From contig PIVQ01000130.1 of the NCBI GenBank assembly GCA_003354055.1, positions 1-12,990 of the forward strand: a stretch of 12,990 bases of DNA. Reading direction: 5' to 3'. Below, piece after piece: positions 1 through 6,840 of this stretch; the first letter of the stretch is position 1; the number at the start of each line of letters is the position of its first letter. The translations under genes and the position numbers were made by a program. Origin of the DNA: Desulfobacteraceae bacterium. Lineage in GTDB: Bacteria; Desulfobacterota; Desulfobacteria; Desulfobacterales; Desulfobacteraceae. The notes under the pieces were generated by a model that had not been told where the DNA came from, ran no database searches, and worked only from the letters and a program-made list of their open reading frames with translations.

Positions 1-1761
1 GCCAAGTTTTCCCATTTAGCCGCCATAGGCCACGATCCCAAACGAATACTGGCCATCACCTTTACCAACAAAGCTGCCCAGGAGATGAAATCCAGGCTCA
101 TGGAGATGACAGGATTGCCTGCCGCAAGTTTTGAATGGGTGAGGACCTATCACTCCGCCTGCCTCATGATTTTGAAGAAACACTGTGAGATCATGGGGTA
201 TACCCCGCCGATTCAGATTTTTTCAGTATATCAGATGGATAAGCTGGTCAAGGAACTTTGCGTCCAGAACAATATTGAAAAAAAATATGCCAACAGGATT
301 TTGTCCACCATTTCCAGGGCCAAGAATGACGGGGATCCGGATAAATATTTTGACCAGCACCCGGGATTCTACAATATCAAAATGGGAGATATCTTTGCCC
401 AGTACGAGGCCCGTCTGGCGGAGATGAACTGCGTGGACTTTGACAATATCCTGCTCAAGACAAGGGATCTGCTCCGGGACAATGACGAGATAAGGGAGTG
501 GTACCGGGAGTATTTTTCCTATATTCTTGTGGATGAATACCAGGATACCAACAATATTCAGGAAGATTTAACCTCTCTGCTGCTGGGGAGCCACAGGAAC
601 CTGTTCTGCGTGGGAGACGACTGGCAGTCGGTGTATGGCTTCAGGGGATCCAATGTAAATCACTTTTTGGGGTTTCCCGACAAGTACAAGGATGCCAGGA
701 TTTTCAGACTTGAAGAAAACTACCGGTCAGCAGACGAGATTGTCCAGGCGGCCAACGATATGATCGACTACAACCCGGACAAGATGGAAAAACGCTGTTT
801 TTCCAAGAAAAAGGGCGGAGTGGTGGAGATCTATGATTTTATGTCTGATTCCCACGAGGCGGAGTGGGTGGCCAAACGGATCAAAGGACTGAACAAACAG
901 GGCCAGGGAATACCCCTTGATAAAATGGCTGTGGTTTACAGAACCAAGTTCTGTTCCCTGCCCTTTGAAAGGATCTTCAGAGCCTTTCGAGTGCCTTACC
1001 GGCTCATGGGGTCCCAGGGTTTTTTCGAGCGCATGGAAATTCTGGACATCAACTCCTATCTAAGTTCCTCTTATTTTCCCAATGACGACCTTTCTTTCGA
1101 ACGGGTTGTCAACACCCCCAAACGTGGTATCGGCCCGGGCATGATCAAAAAGATTGCGGCCATGCGCACCGAGGGTAGAAGTCTTCAGGATGCTGCCCGG
1201 ATTATGGTAAAAGAGCGGGTCTTGACCAAAAAGATTCATGAAAATCTTTCCCAAGTTTTGGATATCCTGGACAGCATCCATGATATGGCCCCGGCCATGG
1301 CCATGGAGACGGTTCTCGACAGAACCGGATATTACGATTATCTGGAAAAAAAGACCAAGACCGGAGCAGAGTTCACCTCCAAAAAAGAAAATGTCGAGCA
1401 GCTTATTTATACGGCCCGTTCCAAGGATACCATGATCGAATACCTGGAAGAGGCTGCCCTGATCCGTGAGGACAAGGATGATGATGATCAGGATGAAAAC
1501 GGGGTTGCCCTTCTCACCATCCATTCTGCCAAGGGCCTTGAGTTTGACACGGTCTTCATCGTGGGCTGTGAAGAGAGACTTTTTCCCCATTGGCGGTCCA
1601 TTGACGAGGGGGACAAGGCTCTGTTTGAAGAGCGCCGCTTGATGTACGTGGCTATGACAAGGGCAGAACGTTTTCTCTACCTGACCCATGCCAACTACCG
1701 CAAAGGAGAGTTTTCCATCCGGAGCCGGTTTATCGACAATATCAGGGAATGCCTGGCCTGA
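1..1761 (+). CDS. UvrD/Rep-family ATP-dependent DNA helicase, 5'-truncated by window edge
   Basis: Superfamily 1A 3'-5' DNA helicase, expected to unwind DNA in repair or replication restart in the cytoplasm. The reading frame is open from base 1, and the motif Ia sequence ILAITFTNKAAQEMK precedes the first in-frame ATG (85), so the gene begins upstream. The Walker A loop and probably 35-50 residues are missing. Counting from the ATG at 85, motif II is seen as LVDEYQDTN (about residue 148-156), motif III as VGDDWQSVYGFRG, the UvrD C-terminal core as LLTIHSAKGLEFD (motif V region), and motif VI as RRLMYVAMTRAE near the C-terminus. Visible length (about 586 residues) plus the missing part matches Rep/PcrA/UvrD. 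Motif III carries Trp where most UvrD/PcrA proteins have a third Asp (DDDQS), and a short acidic stretch (DKDDDDQDEN) precedes motif V. It could be Rep, PcrA or UvrD; I cannot tell which, so no symbol is given. The family call is very secure. Confidence 0.95.
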   Translation, partial: AKFSHLAAIGHDPKRILAITFTNKAAQEMKSRLMEMTGLPAASFEWVRTYHSACLMILKKHCEIMGYTPPIQIFSVYQMDKLVKELCVQNNIEKKYANRILSTISRAKNDGDPDKYFDQHPGFYNIKMGDIFAQYEARLAEMNCVDFDNILLKTRDLLRDNDEIREWYREYFSYILVDEYQDTNNIQEDLTSLLLGSHRNLFCVGDDWQSVYGFRGSNVNHFLGFPDKYKDARIFRLEENYRSADEIVQAANDMIDYNPDKMEKRCFSKKKGGVVEIYDFMSDSHEAEWVAKRIKGLNKQGQGIPLDKMAVVYRTKFCSLPFERIFRAFRVPYRLMGSQGFFERMEILDINSYLSSSYFPNDDLSFERVVNTPKRGIGPGMIKKIAAMRTEGRSLQDAARIMVKERVLTKKIHENLSQVLDILDSIHDMAPAMAMETVLDRTGYYDYLEKKTKTGAEFTSKKENVEQLIYTARSKDTMIEYLEEAALIREDKDDDDQDENGVALLTIHSAKGLEFDTVFIVGCEERLFPHWRSIDEGDKALFEERRLMYVAMTRAERFLYLTHANYRKGEFSIRSRFIDNIRECLA

Positions 1762-1783
1762 TCCGCTGTGGCCTGACAACTAT

Positions 1784-3034
1784 ATGGATATCTTTTATGC
1801 CATAAAAGAACCGGTTTCCCAGGCAGTTGCCAAAATTGTCGGCAAAGGCCACAGGGTGATCCCTTCGGCGCAAAAAGGGATATTCATTACTCTGTTCTTT
1901 ATTATTTTCACCACGGTTACCGGAGTGGGTATTGTTGTGCCGTTGCTTCCCATCTATGCCCATGACCTGGGTGCGGGAGGGATTTATGTGGCCATGATTT
2001 TCGGGGCGTTCTCCCTTTCCCGGACCTTTCTGCTGCCCCTGTTCGGACGGCTGTCCGACCAAAAAGGCAGAAAGCCCTTTATCATGGCAGGGCTCTTCAC
2101 CTATGTTCTGGTGTCCCTGGCCTTTGTATGGTCCGAAAGCGTTGAGGGGTTGATTTTTATCCGATTCATTCAGGGCGCAGGATCAGCCATGATAATGCCC
2201 GTAGTTCAGGCCTATGTGGGGGAGATTACCCCTGAAGGAACAGAAGGCTATTCCATGGGTCTGTTCAATTTATCCATGTTTTTAAGCCTCTCTTTAGGCC
2301 CCCTGATGGGTGGCACCATTCTGGATCTATGGTCCATGGACGGGGCTTTTATCTGTATGGCGGGGCTCTCTTTGGCAGGACTGGTTCTCTGTCTGATTTT
2401 TCTACCGCCCCTCTCGGAAGAGAAAATCCATACCCTGAATCGCGACCCGGTCCCTTTTTCCATGATACTCAAGGACTGGGAGCTTGCAGGCCTCGTGGCC
2501 TTTCGATATTCCTATACTGCCTGTATCGGTATCATCTGGTGTTTTCTACCCCTGTTTGCAGCCAAGGCTTTTGGACTGTCAGGATCAAAGATCGGCCTGC
2601 TGGTCATGGCCGGTGTGTTTATCTCCGGTGTGCTTCAGTTGCCCATGGGCTATGTGGCCGACCGGTTCAATAAAAAGCTTATGATTCTTATGGGTGGTCT
2701 GCTGTCTGCTGTGGGTATTTTCCTTCCCTTCTGGGCTGCATCCTTTAGTGATCTTCTAGTTGGGGTGACCATCTTTGGTATCGGCGGCGGGATCTCCATG
2801 CCGGCCATATCCGCCTTGGCCGTGATCAAGGGCGATGAGAAAAAAGCCATGGGATCGGTGATGTCAGTCATGACTGTAGCCCATTCCATGGGCATGTTCA
2901 CAGGATCCATCCTGGCAGGATTATCCATGGATTTTTATTCCCTGTCCTATGCCTTTCCCTGCGGATTTTTGATCATGGCATCCGGAACTATTGTCTTTCC
3001 TTTTCTTTACCGGCGTCAACAAAGATACGTATAA
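1784..3034 (+). CDS. Major facilitator superfamily (MFS) transporter, probable drug/metabolite exporter
   Basis: Inner-membrane secondary transporter of 416 residues with about 12 hydrophobic segments. MFS motif A is clear in the loop between TM2 and TM3 (FGRLSDQKGRK, about residues 87-97) and recurs in degenerate form between TM8 and TM9 (GYVADRFNKK, about 289-298). RFIQGAGSA (127-135) fits motif B in TM4. Length and motif pattern are those of 12-TM proton antiporters of the DHA1 type; the substrate cannot be read from the sequence. The start is uncertain. ATG 1784 gives a 30-residue leader before TM1 and has no clear Shine-Dalgarno sequence. GTG 1856, preceded by AAAGG, would leave only seven residues before TM1 and is a real alternative. 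The frame is open back to 1688, inside the helicase. The gene starts 22 bases after the helicase stop on the same strand, so the two may be cotranscribed, although their functions have no obvious link. Confidence 0.88.
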   Translation: MDIFYAIKEPVSQAVAKIVGKGHRVIPSAQKGIFITLFFIIFTTVTGVGIVVPLLPIYAHDLGAGGIYVAMIFGAFSLSRTFLLPLFGRLSDQKGRKPFIMAGLFTYVLVSLAFVWSESVEGLIFIRFIQGAGSAMIMPVVQAYVGEITPEGTEGYSMGLFNLSMFLSLSLGPLMGGTILDLWSMDGAFICMAGLSLAGLVLCLIFLPPLSEEKIHTLNRDPVPFSMILKDWELAGLVAFRYSYTACIGIIWCFLPLFAAKAFGLSGSKIGLLVMAGVFISGVLQLPMGYVADRFNKKLMILMGGLLSAVGIFLPFWAASFSDLLVGVTIFGIGGGISMPAISALAVIKGDEKKAMGSVMSVMTVAHSMGMFTGSILAGLSMDFYSLSYAFPCGFLIMASGTIVFPFLYRRQQRYV

Positions 3035-3042
3035 ATATTGGT

Positions 3043-3078
3043 AGCGAGAACAGTTATCAGCGAGAACAGCGAGAGCAG
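3043..3078. repeat. Three tandem copies of the 11-mer AGCGAGAACAG
   Basis: AGCGAGAACAG occurs at 3043-3053 and again at 3059-3069. A one-mismatch third copy (AGCGAGAGCAG) at 3068-3078 overlaps the second by two bases. The cluster begins nine bases after the MFS stop codon and lies upstream of the candidate promoter for the diguanylate cyclase. It could be an activator or repressor binding array, or a small slipped-strand expansion. The repeats are plain in the sequence; their role is unknown. Confidence 0.6.
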
Positions 3079-3096
3079 CGGATTGAGAACCTTCGG

Positions 3097-3125
3097 TTGA
3101 CGAATTATTTTCGTCCTTGAATCAT
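3097..3125 (+). promoter_or_regulatory. Candidate sigma70-type promoter with internal inverted repeat, upstream of diguanylate cyclase
   Basis: TTGACG (3097-3102, five of six matches to the -35 consensus) is followed after 17 bases by AATCAT (3120-3125, four of six matches to the -10 consensus). A perfect 6-bp inverted repeat with a 5-base loop (GACGAATTATTTTCGTC, 3099-3115) overlaps the -35 and fills most of the spacer, a placement typical of a repressor operator. Transcription from here would give a leader of about 60 bases. The match is moderate and chance is possible. Confidence 0.35.
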
Positions 3126-3179
3126 TTCCCATCCTGTGGCAGAGTATTCTTACGCGTATCAGCGAAAAATCTTTCAAAA

Positions 3180-3193
3180 AAGGGGTGGCGATG
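3180..3193 (+). promoter_or_regulatory. Ribosome binding site that decides the diguanylate cyclase start
   Basis: AAGGGG (3180-3185) lies five bases before ATG 3191. The other possible start, GTG 3185, overlaps this Shine-Dalgarno sequence and so could not use it; ATG 3191 is preferred. Confidence 0.6.
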
Positions 3194-4144
3194 GAGATTC
3201 AGTTAAAAGATCTGGAGCAGTTGGATCTGTTTCAAGGGATTCATTTTGATACATTGCCCAAGGGGCTTGTTCGTGCCCCTGTGCTCAAGTTCGAGACCGG
3301 CGACACGGTGTTGTCGCCGAAAAAGAATAACTCCACCCTTTATCTTCTCAAGTCCGGTGCGCTTACGGTTCATCTGAAAGAGTCGGACTCTCGCCCGTTG
3401 CGGACGATTCATGCGGGCAGTTGTGTGGGAGAGCTTTCATTGATTGAGGAGACCCGTCCCTCTGCCTGGGTACATGCCAAAGAGCCTTCCGAGTTGATTG
3501 CTCTGCATCAAGACATTCTTTGGGATATACTGGCTGCTGACGGCAGGATTGCAAAGAATCTGCTGTCCTTATTGTCCAAACGGGTAATTGACAACACAGA
3601 GTTGATCTCACTTGGAAAGGTCCGTATCAAGGAACTTGAGCAGGCTGCCATGATTGACGGGTTGACCAATATCTATAACCGCCGGTGGTTTGATAAGGCC
3701 ATGATTGTTCATATGAATCGCTATTACAGGAAAATGGTGCCGTTTGTCCTGTGCATGTTGGATGTGGACAAATTTAAAAATTATAATGACCTCCACGGTC
3801 ATCTGGGCGGGGACCATGCATTGACTGCCATTGCAAAGGCCTTGTCCGATAGTGTGCGGCCTGATGATTTTGTGGCCCGGTACGGGGGGGAGGAGTTTTC
3901 GATCATCCTGGCAGATACACGGTCCAGAGATGCAGGTCCCATTGTAGAACGGTTGCTGGAGGCGGTTCGAACTGCTGAAATCAGGGATGTGGAGGGAAAT
4001 ATACTGCCGTCCGTGACGATTTCAATCGGGGTGTCCCAGCCAAAGGCCGGAACAACTGTCGAGACCCTGATTGAGGCCGCTGATAGTGCCTTATACCAGG
4101 CCAAGGATCAGGGCCGTGACTGCTGCTGCACAATGGATTGCTGA
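3191..4144 (+). CDS. Diguanylate cyclase (GGDEF) with N-terminal cyclic-nucleotide-binding-like domain
   Basis: Predicted soluble enzyme of 317 residues that condenses two GTP into cyclic di-GMP. Residues about 10-125 form a CRP/cNMP-binding beta-roll (SGALTVHLKE, then GELSLIEETRPSAWVHAKEP, closely like the phosphate-binding cassette of CRP). A short helical linker leads to a GGDEF domain (about 152-313): DGLTNIYNRR at its start, metal-binding Asp in MLDVDKFKNYND (191 and 193), and the active-site signature YGGEEF (231-236). The inhibitory I-site RxxD is present as RPDD (223-226), exactly five residues before GGEEF, so product inhibition is expected. In the effector domain, the Arg directly before Ser-Ala that grips the cyclic phosphate in CRP is Pro90, with Arg89 one place earlier, so the ligand may not be cAMP. 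There are no TM segments. The C-terminus ends in an unusual cysteine cluster (DCCCTMDC). The gene converges on the HD-GYP kinase gene, 17 bases apart. The catalytic call is secure; the effector ligand is not. Confidence 0.93.
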   Translation: MEIQLKDLEQLDLFQGIHFDTLPKGLVRAPVLKFETGDTVLSPKKNNSTLYLLKSGALTVHLKESDSRPLRTIHAGSCVGELSLIEETRPSAWVHAKEPSELIALHQDILWDILAADGRIAKNLLSLLSKRVIDNTELISLGKVRIKELEQAAMIDGLTNIYNRRWFDKAMIVHMNRYYRKMVPFVLCMLDVDKFKNYNDLHGHLGGDHALTAIAKALSDSVRPDDFVARYGGEEFSIILADTRSRDAGPIVERLLEAVRTAEIRDVEGNILPSVTISIGVSQPKAGTTVETLIEAADSALYQAKDQGRDCCCTMDC

Positions 4145-4161
4145 CCCAGGCAGGACTGGCA

Positions 4162-6837
4162 TCACGAGGCCCACTGCCGGACCCGATGGCTGAGCTTAGT
4201 TTCGTCAGATTTTGATTCTTCATAGTCCTCTTTCTGGGAATCCGGAATATAGTTGAGAAAAATAGTATCTTTGGGATCCATGAACAAATCCAGTAAATCC
4301 GGATCCAGTGATTTGCCGCGTTCCGATGTCATAATCCGGATGGCCTTGGACAGAGGCATAGCCTTGCGATAGGGCCGATTGGAGGTGATGGCGTCCCAGC
4401 AGTCTGCAATAGCCGCTATTCTGGCTTCCATGGGAATGGTTTTCCCCCGGGTACCGTTGGGGTAGCCGCTGCCATCCCAGCGTTCGTGGTGACAATAGGC
4501 TATGTTTACGGCAATTGGGGCAATTTTGAGTTTGGACAGAATATTTTTCCCGATTACCGGGTGTTCCCTGATATGAAGCAGTTCTTTATCTGACAGGCGT
4601 CCGGGTTTGTTCAACACCTCGTCCCGTATCCCGATTTTTCCCACATCATGGACGGTTGCCCCCATATAAATATCATTGACCCGGCCCTCCGGCAGACCCA
4701 GTCGTTGTGCAAGATCCCTGGCATAGTTGGCCACCCGCTCCACATGCCCGCCGGTATAGGTGTCTTTGGACTCTATGGTGGAGGCCAATACCATGAGAAA
4801 TACTTCCAATTGTTCCCGCTTTGTCCGTTCCCGTTCCAGAGTATGCAATGATATAACATTTTTCACCCTTGCCTGAAGTTCCAGGTGGTGAAAGGGTTTG
4901 GTCAGGAAATCATCCGCACCGGATTGAAGGCTTTTAATGCGGTCGTTCCGTTCTGATAATGAGGTGATAATAATCACCGGGGTGCTGGTGGTTTTTTTTT
5001 GAGCCCGAATCTTTTTAAGCAGGGTAAAGCCATCCATCTTGGGCATCATGATGTCGGAAATCACAAGATCGGGCATGACCTGGTTAATGGCTTCCCAGGC
5101 CAGTTCTCCGTTGCTGGCCAGATACAGGGTATAGTTTTTCAGGGCGCTGGCCAGAAAATCCAGGATACCCGGGTTATCTTCGGCAACCACAATCGTGCCT
5201 TCGGGATTTGGGACTTCTATTTTCCGGATTTGACCTGCAACACTTTTGTTGCTGTCCAAAAGGTTGATCTGTATCAGGTCGCTGGCATCTATCTGGGCCA
5301 GATCCCTTGCCCGCCGGTCTTTTTGCCTTCTGTTAGCATGATGGAAGGGCTTATCGATTTTTCGCCGGTCATTGTTCCGGCGTTCAATAACAGCTTCAGG
5401 TTCTTTTTTTTCCAGATCCATGGGAAGGGTCAGGGTAAAACAGGTCCATTCGTTTTCCAAGGAGGTTACGCAGATGTTTCCGTACATCCGTTCTGCGGAT
5501 TCTTTTACAATGGCAAGACCTAAGCCCGCCCCTTCGTACATACGGGTTTTGGAGCTGTCTCCCTGCTGGAAGCGGTTGAAAATGCTTTCCATCACCGCAG
5601 GAGACATGCCCACACCCGTATCCCTGACCTCAATGAGTATATCCTTTTCAGTATTGGAGAGAGTGACGGATATTTCCCCCTGTTCCGTAAATTTGTATGC
5701 ATTTCGGATCAGGTTGTTCAATATATCCTTAAGTTTTTCTTTGTCCAGAAACATATTCTGTACCGTTGAAGAGGTATAATAGTTCAGATCTACATGGTTG
5801 GCTTCGATTAATCCCCTGAAGCTTGCGACAATTTGAAAGATGCAGGTATCCACATTGATCCGGGTCAGGGCCAAAGTGTCCATGCCTGCATCAAATTTGG
5901 AGATTTTGAGCAACTCGTTTATTTTATGGGTAAGGGAGAGAGTCTGCACCTTGATTTTATCAATCACAGGGGAGAGGTCGTAGGGGACAGGCCCGGCCTC
6001 TCCATCTCCCATAAAATCTGTCCAGCCCCGGATCAGGGTGAGAGGAGTCCGCAGTTCATGGGTGATATTGGCAATAAAGTTCTTTTTGACATTGGCTGCC
6101 TTTTCAAGATCCTTCACCGATTGACTTAACTGACGGGTTTTCTGTACCACCCGTTTTTCCAGGGTCATGTTCAGGATGACAAAATGGCAGAGGATGAATA
6201 TAAATATGGCAAAAGAGATGAAAAAGACCCCAAAGGGATAGAGCTCCAGGTCAAGGGTACCCACAATAACCGGATAGTTAAGCAGATAATCAACGCCGGA
6301 CAGGGAAAAGACCATGGTGGATAGCAGGAAATATTTGATCCGGGTCTTTTTGACCGGGTCGGCCTCTTGCCGGTATACCCGGAGCAAATCCAGGATGACC
6401 CTGCCTATAAAATAAACAACTGTGAGCAGATATACCTGGTGGAGAATACCTGCCTTTGGGTAAAATCCGAACCAGTATTTGTGAGGCCCTTGAATGAAAA
6501 GATCCGTTGTCCACAGGCAGGCCAGTAACCCCAGATTTAACCCGTAAAAAACCGGGATATCCTTTGGTTTTTTTTTCAGATACAGGCAGATGGTTTCATA
6601 ACAGATAATGGGAAGAAAAATGATGCCCGAGTAACCTATTTTACAGATAATGTCTGCAAACCCCGGGTCTGTGCAGAGGAATAAAAATACCCAGGACATC
6701 TGCCAGTGAACCGTAACCGCACAGAGTCTCAAAAAACTTTTCCGGATGCTGTTTTTTGACAGGTAAAAGGCGGTAAGCCCGAGTCCAAAAGAGACAACAG
6801 CTGCAAACAGCGGCAGAAGCGCACTGAGATAAGGCAT
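4162..6837 (-). CDS. Membrane histidine kinase fused to receiver and HD-GYP c-di-GMP phosphodiesterase
   Basis: An 891-residue protein holding a complete two-component circuit plus output enzyme. The N-terminus (1-225) has about seven hydrophobic segments resembling the 7-TM sensor region of histidine kinases. HisKA follows (FIANITHELRTPLTLIRGW, phospho-acceptor His260), then HATPase_c (N-box NNLIRNAYKF with Asn379, G1 DTGVGM with Asp406, G2 GAGLGLA at 436-442). An Arg-rich linker (485-512) leads to a receiver (about 547-665) with Glu553/Asp554, phospho-acceptor Asp595, Thr625 and Lys647. The C-terminus (about 685-850) is HD-GYP: TGGHVERV, HD at 730-731, HHERWDGSGYP at 783-792 and ADCWDAITSNRPYR. 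All metal-ligand motifs look intact, so it should hydrolyse c-di-GMP to pGpG or GMP. Inferred logic: the membrane signal drives His260 to Asp595 phosphotransfer, gating the phosphodiesterase in the same chain. The ATG lies 3 bases after the PilZ-thioesterase stop, which indicates an operon. Receiver-HD-GYP proteins are common; the kinase-fused form is less so. Confidence 0.95.
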   Translation of the reverse strand: MPYLSALLPLFAAVVSFGLGLTAFYLSKNSIRKSFLRLCAVTVHWQMSWVFLFLCTDPGFADIICKIGYSGIIFLPIICYETICLYLKKKPKDIPVFYGLNLGLLACLWTTDLFIQGPHKYWFGFYPKAGILHQVYLLTVVYFIGRVILDLLRVYRQEADPVKKTRIKYFLLSTMVFSLSGVDYLLNYPVIVGTLDLELYPFGVFFISFAIFIFILCHFVILNMTLEKRVVQKTRQLSQSVKDLEKAANVKKNFIANITHELRTPLTLIRGWTDFMGDGEAGPVPYDLSPVIDKIKVQTLSLTHKINELLKISKFDAGMDTLALTRINVDTCIFQIVASFRGLIEANHVDLNYYTSSTVQNMFLDKEKLKDILNNLIRNAYKFTEQGEISVTLSNTEKDILIEVRDTGVGMSPAVMESIFNRFQQGDSSKTRMYEGAGLGLAIVKESAERMYGNICVTSLENEWTCFTLTLPMDLEKKEPEAVIERRNNDRRKIDKPFHHANRRQKDRRARDLAQIDASDLIQINLLDSNKSVAGQIRKIEVPNPEGTIVVAEDNPGILDFLASALKNYTLYLASNGELAWEAINQVMPDLVISDIMMPKMDGFTLLKKIRAQKKTTSTPVIIITSLSERNDRIKSLQSGADDFLTKPFHHLELQARVKNVISLHTLERERTKREQLEVFLMVLASTIESKDTYTGGHVERVANYARDLAQRLGLPEGRVNDIYMGATVHDVGKIGIRDEVLNKPGRLSDKELLHIREHPVIGKNILSKLKIAPIAVNIAYCHHERWDGSGYPNGTRGKTIPMEARIAAIADCWDAITSNRPYRKAMPLSKAIRIMTSERGKSLDPDLLDLFMDPKDTIFLNYIPDSQKEDYEESKSDETKLSHRVRQWAS

Positions 6838-6840
6838 GGC

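Noticed and set aside
1060..1779. Long open frame (239 codons) on the minus strand opposite the helicase
   Set aside because: It is fully antisense to conserved helicase motifs, shows no family resemblance and has low-complexity Ile/Phe/Gly-rich content; a shadow of the real gene.
1784..3034. MFS protein as part of the c-di-GMP module
   Set aside because: It lies directly behind the helicase and is separated from the cyclase by a spacer with its own candidate promoter; nothing ties it to the signalling genes.
3043..3078. CRISPR-like array
   Set aside because: Units are only 11 bases, overlap or are separated by five bases, and there are no spacers or cas genes.
3137..3152. TGGCAG with a possible sigma54 -12 element upstream of the cyclase
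   Set aside because: The -24-like half is present, but no TTGC follows at the required spacing.
4145..4161. Bidirectional terminator between the convergent cyclase and HD-GYP genes
   Set aside because: Only a 4-bp stem (CCAG/CTGG, 4146-4159) without T-tracts on either side; too weak to call.
4999..5523. 174-codon plus-strand frame opposite the receiver and kinase region of the HD-GYP gene
   Set aside because: Antisense to intact receiver and HATPase motifs, with no ribosome binding site or recognisable domain.
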